Assembly: GCA_046091165.1 (NCBI GenBank)
Contig: JBJTBE010000086.1
Span: 7,228 to 71,227, forward strand
DNA length: 64,000 bases
Origin: F1-60-MAGs163 sp046091165
GTDB lineage: Bacteria; Actinomycetota; Thermoleophilia; Solirubrobacterales; Solirubrobacteraceae
Direction of reading: 5' to 3'
The translations under genes and the position numbers were made by a program. Below the pieces are notes generated by a model, which worked only from the letters and a program-made list of their open reading frames with translations, ran no database searches and was not told the origin of the DNA. Numbering within the stretch: the stretch's first letter is position 1; the number at the start of each line of letters is the position of its first letter. This document shows positions 16,346 through 28,245 of the stretch, piece after piece.

Positions 16346-17649
16346 GGGACCGTGGGCTGCACGTCGACCGGCGCACGCTCGATGCGGGCGCCAAGGTCGC
16401 GAAGCCGTTCATCGATCCGCTCGTAGCCGCGGTCGATCTGGCCGATGTTGCCGATCTCGCTGCGCCCCTCGGCGCACAGTGCGGCGATCAGCATGGCCAT
16501 GCCGGCACGGATGTCCGGGGACTCGAGGCGGTCGCCACGCAGCCGGCTGGGGCCGCTGACGATGGCGCGGTGCGGGTCGCAGAGGGTGATGTCCGCCCCC
16601 ATGAGGACGAGCTTGTCGGTGAAGATCAGCCGGTTCTCGAACATCCACTCGTGGATAAGGACCGACCCTTCCGACTGGGTGGCCAGCGCCACGGCGATCG
16701 AGGTCAGGTCGGCGGGAAAGGCCGGCCAGGGGCCGTCCTGCACCTTTGCCTTGTATTCGCCCAGGTCGCGGGAGGCGACCAGCTTCTGGCCGCCGGGAAC
16801 GACGACGTCGGCGCCGTCCAGCTCGCTCACCAGGCCGAGCTTGCCGAAGACGATCCGGATCATGGACAGGTCGTCGGGCTCGGTATCCACGATCCGCATC
16901 TCGCCGCCGGTCACGCCGGCCAGGGCCATGAACGAGCCGATCTCGATGTGGTCGGGCCCGACCTGGTGACGGCAGCCGCCCAGCTCCTCGCGGCCGGTGA
17001 CGGTGAGCACGTTCGACCCGATGCCGCGGATGTCGGCTCCCATCCTCACGAGCATCCGGCAGAGGTCCTGCACGTGGGGCTCGCAGGCGGCGTTGCCGAT
17101 GACGGTCTCCCCGGGGGTCAGCGCGGCCGCCATCAGGGCGTTCTCGGTGGCCATGACCGAGGGCTCGTCCATGAATACCCGCCCCGCGGCCGGTCCCGAG
17201 GGCGCCTCGATCACGATGTCGCGCTCCTGACGAACGGCTGCGCCGAGCGCGGCGAACGCGTCAAGGTGCGGGTCCAGGCGCCGGCGGCCGATCACGTCCC
17301 CGCCCGGCGGCGGCATGACCGCGCGCCCGAAGCGGGCGAGCAGCGGCCCGGCCAGCAGGAACGAGGCCCGGATGCGGGTCGCCAGGGAGCGGTCGAGCTC
17401 GGCGTCGGGGTTGGCGCCGGAGGCGCAGAGCACGAGCTCGTTGGCCCCCGTCCATTCGGTATCGACCCCCAGGCCCTCGAGGAGTTCGACCAGCGACTCG
17501 ACGTCACTGATCCGCGGGACGTTGGAGATCACGACCTCCTCGGAGGTGAGGAGGGCAGCGGCGATTATCGGCAGGGCGCCGTTCTTGTTGCCGGCCGGCA
17601 CGACGGTGCCGCTCAGCGGTACTCCGCCGTCGATTACGAACTTCTCCAT
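16342..17649 (-). CDS. murA: UDP-N-acetylglucosamine 1-carboxyvinyltransferase with Asp at the fosfomycin site
   Basis: First committed step of peptidoglycan synthesis, transferring enolpyruvate from PEP to UDP-GlcNAc. The 435-residue inside-out alpha/beta barrel has the conserved Lys22-Asn23 (AGNKNGAL). The usual active-site Cys is replaced by Asp118 in PPGGDVIGRRRLDPH (GAC codon), as in Mycobacterium tuberculosis and Chlamydia, where this gives intrinsic fosfomycin resistance. The ATG is at 17649; upstream in-frame residues are not conserved. A candidate extended -10 (TGTTAGGCT) lies 40 nt upstream. It is translationally coupled to hisZ, an unusual partner. Confidence 0.95.
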   Translation of the reverse strand: MEKFVIDGGVPLSGTVVPAGNKNGALPIIAAALLTSEEVVISNVPRISDVESLVELLEGLGVDTEWTGANELVLCASGANPDAELDRSLATRIRASFLLAGPLLARFGRAVMPPPGGDVIGRRRLDPHLDAFAALGAAVRQERDIVIEAPSGPAAGRVFMDEPSVMATENALMAAALTPGETVIGNAACEPHVQDLCRMLVRMGADIRGIGSNVLTVTGREELGGCRHQVGPDHIEIGSFMALAGVTGGEMRIVDTEPDDLSMIRIVFGKLGLVSELDGADVVVPGGQKLVASRDLGEYKAKVQDGPWPAFPADLTSIAVALATQSEGSVLIHEWMFENRLIFTDKLVLMGADITLCDPHRAIVSGPSRLRGDRLESPDIRAGMAMLIAALCAEGRSEIGNIGQIDRGYERIDERLRDLGARIERAPVDVQPTVP

Positions 17650-17689
17650 TGGGATTTGCGCCGTTGCGGGCAGGTCCTGGCGCGATGAG

Positions 17690-17698
17690 AGCCTAACA
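17690..17698 (-). promoter_or_regulatory. Putative extended -10 promoter (TGTTAGGCT) of murA
   Basis: TAGGCT preceded by TGT lies 40 nt before the murA ATG. The same TGTTAG core is seen before ilvB (TGTTAGAAT). No clear -35 hexamer is seen. Confidence 0.4.
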
Positions 17699-17746
17699 GT
17701 CACCCCCTCTAATTCGCGGGCTTTTCCTCGCCCCCTTCCCCGGTGT

Positions 17747-18694
17747 TCAGGCGTTTCTGGCGGCCATGTGGCGGCGCATCCTCCGCACGAAGATCCGGCG
17801 CTGGATGGCGAGGGTGACGGTGCTGGCAAAGAGCAGGCCGACGATGTTGATGGCCAGCTGGGCGCTGGACCCCCGGAACGAGGCCCAGTCGCCGTAGGCG
17901 GTGGCCAGGCCGATGTCGGCGGCGGCGGGAATGGTGGTGATCGACACCGCGACCCCGACCAGCGCCGTCGAGCGTCCGAGGGTCACCGAGAGCATCCCGG
18001 CAGCCCCGGCGCAGAGGGCGACCACGAGCGAGTAGCCGTTGGGCGCGGCTATCGACTGCGCCAGCGCATTGCCCTCCATGACGAAGGTGTCGGGCGCCAC
18101 GTCTATCGCCCGCAGGAAGAGGACGGCCAGGAAGGCCATGACGATCGCGGCGGCAAAGCCGGCCAGCAGCGCCAGGAAGCCCTTGCGCATGGTTCCCGGC
18201 TCGCCCTTCACGGCCCCAAGGGCGAAGGCGGCATAGGCGGCGAAGTCGGGGCAAAGCGCCATTGCCCCCACCACGATCGGAGCCGAGTCGATCAGGATCG
18301 CGACGACGGCGATCACCCCCGAGAGGGCAAAGAGCGCAACCAGGCCGATGCTCGCGACTCCTTCGCGGGTGAGCGTCTGGCCGACCCGTTCCCACACCAC
18401 CGCGTCGGCTGCCGCCCCGGGGTCTGCCCTGTCGGCCTCCCGGGCCAGCTCGCCGATACTGGCGTCGAGCTGCTCGATGTCGAGCGTGCCGACCGAACCG
18501 ATCCCGATCGCCCTCAGGTCGGCCACGAGCATGCTCGCGTCCTCGTCGAGGACGTCGCAGGTGATGACGTCTCCCCTGGGCTTGACCGAAGCGCCGCGGT
18601 CGATCGTCAGGTTAACCGTCGCCTGCGAGGACTCGAGGAGCGAGAGGGCCTGCTCGGAGGTCTCCGTGGGGGCGACGATACGGAGCTGGATCAC
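17747..18694 (-). CDS. DUF389 family membrane protein
   Basis: 315-residue protein: a soluble N-terminal ferredoxin-like region (about 1-110, VIQLRIVAPTETSEQALSLLE...), then five or six hydrophobic segments (about 117-300) and a basic C-terminus. The layout and the ASIGLVALFALSGVIAVVAILIDSAPIVVGAMA-type core match the uncharacterised hydrophobic DUF389/TIGR00341 family. The family consensus after VVGAM is usually LISPLMGPI-like; here it reads ALCPDFAAYAAF. Substrate unknown. It starts with GTG; a TAGCAT box 9 nt upstream suggests leaderless transcription. Confidence 0.75.
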   Translation of the reverse strand: MIQLRIVAPTETSEQALSLLESSQATVNLTIDRGASVKPRGDVITCDVLDEDASMLVADLRAIGIGSVGTLDIEQLDASIGELAREADRADPGAAADAVVWERVGQTLTREGVASIGLVALFALSGVIAVVAILIDSAPIVVGAMALCPDFAAYAAFALGAVKGEPGTMRKGFLALLAGFAAAIVMAFLAVLFLRAIDVAPDTFVMEGNALAQSIAAPNGYSLVVALCAGAAGMLSVTLGRSTALVGVAVSITTIPAAADIGLATAYGDWASFRGSSAQLAINIVGLLFASTVTLAIQRRIFVRRMRRHMAARNA

Positions 18695-18703
18695 GGAGCA
18701 GCG

Positions 18704-18709
18704 ATGCTA
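18704..18709 (-). promoter_or_regulatory. Putative -10 box TAGCAT of the DUF389 gene
   Basis: TAGCAT lies 9 nt before the GTG start, identical in sequence to the boxes before tyrS and ilvC, with no Shine-Dalgarno between. Confidence 0.5.
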
Positions 18710-18818
18710 CGTGAGCGGGTGGTCTGCAAACCCTGTTTCACGCCAGGGGCCGTAAACACGGGCTCACAGCCGATTCGTGCCCCTGCGAACGGTGCCGTCC
18801 GGACCCGTCCGTACCTTA

Positions 18819-18832
18819 CGAACATATGTTCT
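18819..18832. promoter_or_regulatory. LexA (SOS) box-like palindrome
   Basis: CGAACATATGTTCT contains the perfect palindrome GAACATATGTTC (18820-18831). It matches the Gram-positive LexA operator (CGAAC-4-GTTC type) at all but the last base. It overlaps a TATGTT -10-like hexamer (18825-18830) and lies 21 bp before the ATG of the small plus-strand ORF at 18853. The divergent DUF389 start is about 125 bp away on the other side. Confidence 0.6.
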
Positions 18833-18852
18833 GTCACGGAGAAGAGAAGCCA

Positions 18853-19218
18853 ATGAATCAGCAGTCAGGAAGCAACGTAATCCGCGCGCTCGACCTTGCC
18901 GTCGCGTTCGCCACCCTCGAGACCTACGGCGTCGTAGACGCGCGCACGCAGGCGGCCGGAAGGGTCGCCGAAGCGAACCTTCGCCTCCAGGGCCATCGGG
19001 CTCCAAGGCGCCGTCCCAGCCGACCGTCGGCGCCGGTGGAGCCCTGTTCACCGGCCCGCCGCAGCGCCCGGGCAGGCCGTCCTTCGGCGGCAACAGCGGC
19101 CGGCCGCAGACGGCACCGCTCTGCCCGCCAGAGGATCGAACGACTGGGCCGGTCCGGAAACACCCGCCCGTCCCGCAGCTCCGGCCAGGCCGGCCCGGGC
19201 AGCGCCCCCCGGGCATGA
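18853..19218 (+). CDS. Small hypothetical protein, candidate SOS-induced gene
   Basis: 121-codon ORF with ATG preceded by GGAG (11 nt), ending in TGA at the foot of the rrn terminator hairpin. The first 45 codons have high GC3 and encode a plausible helical segment (NVIRALDLAVAFATLETYGVV...). After about 18985 the protein becomes Arg/Ser/Pro-rich and codon bias is better in the -1 frame (Gly/Pro-rich, no stop until inside the 5S region), so a frameshift, a sequence error or a shorter gene is possible. I recognise no family. An upstream LexA-like box suggests DNA-damage control; division inhibitors are often small SOS genes, but that is only an analogy. Confidence 0.4.
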   Translation: MNQQSGSNVIRALDLAVAFATLETYGVVDARTQAAGRVAEANLRLQGHRAPRRRPSRPSAPVEPCSPARRSARAGRPSAATAAGRRRHRSARQRIERLGRSGNTRPSRSSGQAGPGSAPRA

Positions 19219-19246
19219 AAAAGGGCCGCCCGGAGGCGGCCCTTTT
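19218..19246 (-). terminator. Rho-independent terminator of the rrn operon
   Basis: A perfect 12-bp stem (AAAAGGGCCGCC with GGCGGCCCTTTT, loop TCCG on the minus strand) is followed on the minus strand by a T5 tract, about 10 nt after the 5S 3' end. A/T runs on both sides mean it may also stop plus-strand transcripts from the small ORF. Confidence 0.9.
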
Positions 19247-19254
19247 GAAGAAAA

Positions 19255-19370
19255 ACCGGCGGCGTCCTACTCTCCCGGGCCTGAAAGGCCAAGTACCATC
19301 GGCGCTGAGGGGCTTAACTGCTCTGTTCGGAATGGGAAGAGGTGTTTCCCCCTCGCTATGACCACCGGAA
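19255..19370 (-). rRNA. rrf: 5S ribosomal RNA
   Basis: The minus strand carries the conserved 5S core (GAACACCTCTTCCCATTCC-like loop B region here as AAACACCTCTTCCCATTCCG, then GAACAGAGCAGTTAAGC). The terminal helix pairs CCGGTGG with CCGCCGG. Ends are set by this helix and are good to a few bases. Confidence 0.93.
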
Positions 19371-19398
19371 AATGGCGAGACCGCCCTCCCGGCGACGC

Positions 19399-19418
19399 TT
19401 GAAAACCGAACAGCAGCC
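19399..19418 (-). other. 3' arm of the 23S processing stem
   Basis: The 20 bases here are complementary, with one mismatch, to 22518-22537 in the 16S-23S spacer. Together they form a long-range stalk bracketing 23S, the usual RNase III target. They lie in the 23S-5S spacer (about 19371-19441). Confidence 0.75.
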
Positions 19419-19441
19419 GCTTCACAGGTATCAAAAAGAAA

Positions 19442-22440
<2,999 letters not shown>

Positions 22441-22762
22441 GTGATCAGCCGGAAACGGAAAGATTCCGGCTGGTGATACCCGTTAGACCCGGCGGCTTAT
22501 CGCAATGCCGGGTCTGTGGCTGCTGTACGGTTTTCAAGGATCGCCGAGAGGGCTGCAGCCGGCACGGGTAACCCCGGGCCGGCGGCCGGTCTCTCAAAAC
22601 TCAACAGCATGCACGGCTGCCAGTCCGCGTTATGCGGCCTGCGCCGTGCCAGGTTCGGTCGACATTCCAGGCTGCGCGGTCGGTGGCCGCCCGGATCCCA
22701 GGCTCGAAAGCCTGTTCACCAAAACGGCGCCGTGCCGTGCAGGTCCAGTTAAGGACTCCCTA
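22441..22762 (-). other. 16S-23S spacer without tRNA genes
   Basis: About 320 nt. It holds the 3' arm of the 16S stalk (22596-22612), the 5' arm of the 23S stalk (22518-22537), and next to the 23S 5' end an inverted repeat (ATCAGCCGGAA with TTCCGGCTGGTGAT, about 22443-22480). I find no cloverleaf for tRNA-Ile, tRNA-Ala or another tRNA. Confidence 0.75.
22596..22612 (-). other. 3' arm of the 16S processing stem
   Basis: The 17 bases here (plus strand AAAACTCAACAGCATGC) are the exact reverse complement of 24499-24515 in the rrn leader. The arms bracket the 16S gene and would form the RNase III stalk of the precursor. Confidence 0.8.
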
Positions 22763-24310
<1,548 letters not shown>

Positions 24311-24498
24311 AACGGCTCCGGCGCGAACGCCGATGCCGGTACTGAGAGTTTGTCATGACCTTCGTTGCGGCACCCATACACCGGGCACCGCGGTCTTGAC
24401 TAGGTATTGCTCAGACCATCCGTTCGCCGCCAGGCGGCTCGTGGATGGTTCGAACCTGGACGCACACTCCAAGATCAACAGAGTCGACCCTGGGGTGC

Positions 24499-24515
24499 GC
24501 ATGCTGTTGAGTTTT
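24499..24515 (-). other. 5' arm of the 16S processing stem
   Basis: Exact 17-nt complement of 22596-22612 on the far side of 16S. It overlaps a boxA-like CTTTGAAAAC just upstream on the transcript. Confidence 0.8.
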
Positions 24516-24627
24516 CAAAGACCGACGCGCCCTGGCGGAGGTGCACCCTTCCGCCGAGCGCCTCCGTAGCACGGAGACGGGGTCGCGACCCGTGCCATCA
24601 GGCACAAAGAGCCAGCGACCTCATGGA

Positions 24628-24656
24628 ATGATAGCAAGGCCGCCGGGCTCGCTCAA
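24628..24656 (-). promoter_or_regulatory. Sigma-70-type rrn promoter
   Basis: -35 TTGAGC (24651-24656), 17-bp spacer, -10 TATCAT (24628-24633; five of six consensus bases). It is the only promoter in the window with both hexamers near consensus and ideal spacing, as expected for rrn. It starts 2 nt after the tyrS reading frame ends at 24663. Confidence 0.8.
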
Positions 24657-24662
24657 GCCACT

Positions 24663-25850
24663 TCATCGAAGCTTAACCCTGATGCGCCGGAACTGCCGGC
24701 GCCCCAGCTGGACGACCCTTCCGTCGATGGTCTCGGGGGCGACGTCGAGCCCCTCCGCGGCCAGGACCTCTCCGTCGACCCGTACTCCTCCCTGCTCGAG
24801 GAGCCTGCGGGCCTCCGAGCGGGAGATGCCGAAAGCCTCGGAGAGGACGGCCGGGAGGTGAGCCTCCCCGGAATCGACCTCCACCTCGGCCTCCTGTACC
24901 TCCTCGGGGGCCTCGTGGTCGACGAACTGGCGGTCGAATGCCGCCTGGGCCGCTTCCGCAGCCTCCTCGCCGTGGAACCGGGCGACTATCGAGCGGCCCA
25001 GGGCGCGCTTGCGCTCCCGCGGCTCGCCGCCGGGATCTTCGATCGCCAGCAGCTCGAACCACGTATCCATCGCCTCGTCGGGCAGGCGCATGGTCCGGCC
25101 GAACATCTCCTCAGGGGAGTCGTTCACCGCGATCGCGTTCCCCTTCGTCTTGGCCATCTTCTCGCTGCCGTCGATCCCCGGGAGGATCGGGAGCGTCAGG
25201 ACCGCCTGCTCGGGCCTCTCGTAGGCACGCTGTATCTCGCGGCCCAGGAGGAGGTTGAAGGTCTGGTCGGTCCCGCCTATCTCGACGTCGGCCTCGACCG
25301 CGACCGAGTCGAAGCCCTGCATCAGCGGGTAGAGCAGCTCGAGGATCGAGATCGGCGCCCCCGACCCGTACCGCGCGGCGAAGTCCTCACGGTCGAGCAT
25401 CTGCGCGACCGTGGTCGTGCGGGCCAGGCGGAAGAGCTCGGCCATCGGCATGTCCAGCCACTCGCCGTTGAACCGCAGCTCATAGAGGGCGCTGTCGTCC
25501 TGGAGGACGTGGAAGGCCTGGGCCTCGTAGCTACGGGCATTGGCCTCGATCTCGGCGGCGTCGAGCGAGGGGCGCGTCTCCGAGCGCCCGCTCGGGTCCC
25601 CCACCCGCGCCGTGTAGTCGCCGACGATCAGCACGACCCTGTGGCCCATGTCCTGGAATTCGCGCAGCTTCTGCAGGACCACCGTGTGGCCGAGGTGGAT
25701 GTCCGGCGCCGTCGGGTCGAGACCGAGCTTCACCCGCAGGGGCCTGCCCTCCTGGGCGGCTTCCTCGAGCTTCTTCGCCAGTCCACCGGCAGGCAGGGAT
25801 TCGGCGGCGTTTCGCTCCAGAAACGCCGCCCTTGAACCGGCGGATTCCAT
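24663..25850 (-). CDS. tyrS: Tyrosyl-tRNA synthetase
   Basis: Class I aminoacyl-tRNA synthetase. The 395 residues include HLGH (52-55, the HIGH motif), GGTDQTFNLLLGR (192-204) and KMAKT (231-235, the KMSKS loop with variant residues). A C-terminal S4-like domain (about 335-395) binds tRNA. The long separation of the two motifs is typical of the TyrZ-like subgroup. I chose the ATG at 25850; in-frame sequence further up is antisense to the divergent PBP gene. A TAGCAT box lies 8 nt upstream, and no Shine-Dalgarno is visible. Confidence 0.95.
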   Translation of the reverse strand: MESAGSRAAFLERNAAESLPAGGLAKKLEEAAQEGRPLRVKLGLDPTAPDIHLGHTVVLQKLREFQDMGHRVVLIVGDYTARVGDPSGRSETRPSLDAAEIEANARSYEAQAFHVLQDDSALYELRFNGEWLDMPMAELFRLARTTTVAQMLDREDFAARYGSGAPISILELLYPLMQGFDSVAVEADVEIGGTDQTFNLLLGREIQRAYERPEQAVLTLPILPGIDGSEKMAKTKGNAIAVNDSPEEMFGRTMRLPDEAMDTWFELLAIEDPGGEPRERKRALGRSIVARFHGEEAAEAAQAAFDRQFVDHEAPEEVQEAEVEVDSGEAHLPAVLSEAFGISRSEARRLLEQGGVRVDGEVLAAEGLDVAPETIDGRVVQLGRRQFRRIRVKLR

Positions 25851-25858
25851 GGGGGCCA

Positions 25859-25868
25859 ATGCTAGTCT
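25859..25868. promoter_or_regulatory. Back-to-back -10 boxes sharing CTAG (tyrS / PBP)
   Basis: On the minus strand TAGCAT (25859-25864) lies 8 nt before the tyrS ATG. On the plus strand TAGTCT (25863-25868) shares the same CTAG and could serve the divergent PBP gene with a leader of about 95 nt. Confidence 0.45.
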
Positions 25869-25968
25869 GAAGCCACGCCGCGGTGCTCGCCGAAGGGCAG
25901 CGCCGTAAGGATGCGCACCCCGCCCCGAAAGCAGGAGACTCGGGCCGGAACGGCGCTCCCGGTCCCTT

Positions 25969-28245
25969 ATGACCACAGGCCCAGCCGACAACATCCCAGA
26001 GGAAGGCCACGCCGAGGCACTGCCTCCGTCCCCGGCCGGCGAGGGGCCGGAGCCTCCCGACCCTCCCAAGCCGAGGCTCAGGCGCCGACGCCTGCTGCTG
26101 CTGCTGGTCCCCGTGGCCGCGCTGGCGGCGATCTCGGTCGCCTTCGGAATGATGATGGCGATGGCCGCCGAGCTGCCGAGCCTCGAGAACGCCAAGGGGT
26201 TCCAGAATGCGCGCAACTCGGTTATGTACGACCGCCTGGGGCGCCCCCTGGGGATCCTGACCAGCTCGAGAAACCGGGTGCTGGTGCCCCACAGCTCCAT
26301 CTCCCCCTACATGCGCGCGGCAATCATCTCGATCGAGGACCGGCGCTTCTTCGAGAACAGCGGCGTCGACGTGCGCGGCATCGGCCGCGCCTTCGTCGCC
26401 GACTTCATCCAGGGGACCCCTAGGCAGGGGGGATCCACCATCACCCAGCAGTTCGTCAAGAACGCCCTAGAGGCCCAGGACCAGCGAACGGTCTTCCAGA
26501 AGCTGCGGGAGTCGGCGCTCGCCTACCACCTGACGCGCAACTGGTCCAAGGAGAAGATCCTCACCGAGTACCTGAACTCGATCTACTACGGAAACGGCGC
26601 CTACGGGATCGAGTCGGCGGCGCGGGTGTACTTCGGCCAGGATCCCAACCACATCGGTTGCGGGACGCGCACGCGCCTCTGTGCCGAGGAGCTGACCGCG
26701 GCGGAGTCGGCGCTGATCGCCGGGGTCGTGGCCAATCCCTCGGCCTACGACCCCGTCTCCCGGCCCCAGGCGGCCCTGAAGCGACGAAACCTCGTCCTCG
26801 ACCGGATGCTCAAGGAGAACAAGATCACGCAGGCCGAGCACGACTCCGCGCTGACCGAGGCCCTGCCTGGCGCCATCAGCCCGCCCTCGGTGGACACCAG
26901 GTCGCCCTACTTCACCACCTGGGTCAGCCAGCAGCTGGTCGAGCAGTTCGGGCCCCGCCGCGCCTTAGAGGGCGGCCTGGAGATCAAGACCACCCTCGAC
27001 ATGGACCTCCAAAACGCTGCCCAGACCGCCGTGGACACCTGGCTGCCCAACCCCGACGGCCCCTCGGCCGCCCTGGTGGCCATCGACAACAAGACCGGCG
27101 AGGTGAGGGCCCTGGTCGGCGGGCGCAACTTCCGCGAGCGGCCGTTCAACCTGGCCACGCAGGGCCAGCGTCAGCCCGGGTCCACCGTCAAGCCCTTCAT
27201 CCTCGCCGCCGCGATCAAGAAGGGGCTCGGGATCGGCTCGGTCTGGGAGTCCCGCAAGCGCGTCTTCGACGTCCCCGAAGCGACCGACGGGGAGAAGTTC
27301 GTCGTCAACAACTTCGAGAGCCAGTACAACGGCTCGATGGATCTCGGGTCGGCACTGACCGTCTCCGACAACTCGGTCTACGCCGCCGCCGGGCTGGAGA
27401 CCGGGACCGACCGGATTTCGAAGCTGATCCGCAAGATGGGCGTCCGGTCTCCGGTCTCCACCAATCCCGCGATGACCCTCGGCGCGTTCAAGGAAGGGGT
27501 CTCGGCCCTTGACTGGGCGCACGCCTTCCAGACCTTCGCCGCCGGTGGGGTCCTCACCTACGGAACCCTGGGCGCGCCCGACAAGGGTCCGGTGGGAATC
27601 AGGCAGGTCAGGCGGATCGCCGACCGCCGGCTGGTGGCCCGCAACCAGGTTCGCCGGGACCGGGTCCTCTCGAAGGCGATCAGCGACCAGGTCTCCAACC
27701 AGATGCAAACGGTAGTCAGCGGCGGGACAGGCAAGAACGCCGCCTACGGCGGTTATGCCGCCGGCAAGACCGGCACCACCGAAAACTTCGGCGACGCCTG
27801 GTTCGTCGGCTTCACCGAGGAGATGACCGTCGCCGTGTGGGTCGGCTACGCCGACCGAACCCAGCCGATGAAGACCGAATACGACGGCAGCCCGGTGGCC
27901 GGCGGCACCTTCCCCGCCGAGATCTGGCGCGCATTCATCGTCGCCGCGATCGAGATCGAGAGGCGGCGCGCCGCCGAGCGGGCCGCCGGCAGGAAGGGCG
28001 ACGAGATCATCACCGACTCCGGCGAGGCCGGTACCGGCGACGACGGGAGCTCAGCGACCTCGGGGGACGGGACCGGGGCGCCGGACTCCGGTACGGACAC
28101 CGGTGGAGGCGGCGGCGATACAGGCGGTGGCGGTCGCGGTGGTGGCGGGGACGGCAATACGCCGTCGCCGGCCCCGGCCCCCAGCCCGGCGCCGCCGTCG
28201 GGCGGCGGGGGCAGCGGCGGCGGGACCCCCGCACCCAGCGGCTAG
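25969..28245 (+). CDS. ponA: Class A penicillin-binding protein (transglycosylase/transpeptidase)
   Basis: Bifunctional peptidoglycan polymerase of 758 residues: a Pro-rich cytosolic N-terminus, one membrane anchor (about 41-64), the GT51 domain with Glu123 in EDRRFF, GGSTITQQ (154-161) and KEKILTEYLNSIYYG, then the transpeptidase with STVK (405-408), SDN (466-468) and KTG (600-602). From about 680 a low-complexity Gly/Ser/Thr/Pro tail follows. A small insert after the GT domain carries Cys231 and Cys238, possibly an extracytoplasmic disulfide. It ends tail to tail with argH, sharing CTAG. Confidence 0.95.
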   Translation: MTTGPADNIPEEGHAEALPPSPAGEGPEPPDPPKPRLRRRRLLLLLVPVAALAAISVAFGMMMAMAAELPSLENAKGFQNARNSVMYDRLGRPLGILTSSRNRVLVPHSSISPYMRAAIISIEDRRFFENSGVDVRGIGRAFVADFIQGTPRQGGSTITQQFVKNALEAQDQRTVFQKLRESALAYHLTRNWSKEKILTEYLNSIYYGNGAYGIESAARVYFGQDPNHIGCGTRTRLCAEELTAAESALIAGVVANPSAYDPVSRPQAALKRRNLVLDRMLKENKITQAEHDSALTEALPGAISPPSVDTRSPYFTTWVSQQLVEQFGPRRALEGGLEIKTTLDMDLQNAAQTAVDTWLPNPDGPSAALVAIDNKTGEVRALVGGRNFRERPFNLATQGQRQPGSTVKPFILAAAIKKGLGIGSVWESRKRVFDVPEATDGEKFVVNNFESQYNGSMDLGSALTVSDNSVYAAAGLETGTDRISKLIRKMGVRSPVSTNPAMTLGAFKEGVSALDWAHAFQTFAAGGVLTYGTLGAPDKGPVGIRQVRRIADRRLVARNQVRRDRVLSKAISDQVSNQMQTVVSGGTGKNAAYGGYAAGKTGTTENFGDAWFVGFTEEMTVAVWVGYADRTQPMKTEYDGSPVAGGTFPAEIWRAFIVAAIEIERRRAAERAAGRKGDEIITDSGEAGTGDDGSSATSGDGTGAPDSGTDTGGGGGDTGGGGRGGGGDGNTPSPAPAPSPAPPSGGGGSGGGTPAPSG

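Larger units (their letters stand above)
24311..24662 (-). other. rrn leader and upstream region
   Basis: The gap between tyrS and 16S has no convincing gene. It contains the rrn promoter (24628-24656), the 5' arm of the 16S stalk (24499-24515) and, overlapping it, CTTTGAAAAC (24511-24520), which resembles a boxA antitermination site. A palindromic GGTTCGAACC near 24448 looks like a T-loop, but no tRNA folds around it. Confidence 0.7.

Noticed and set aside
18924..19292. Minus-strand open frame opposite the small SOS-box ORF
   Set aside because: It would be read from inside the 5S gene through the rrn terminator and has no ribosome-binding site.
24436..24470. T-loop-like GGTTCGAACC in the rrn leader, as a possible tRNA
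   Set aside because: The sequence is palindromic, and no 5-bp T stem, anticodon arm or acceptor stem can be built around it on either strand.
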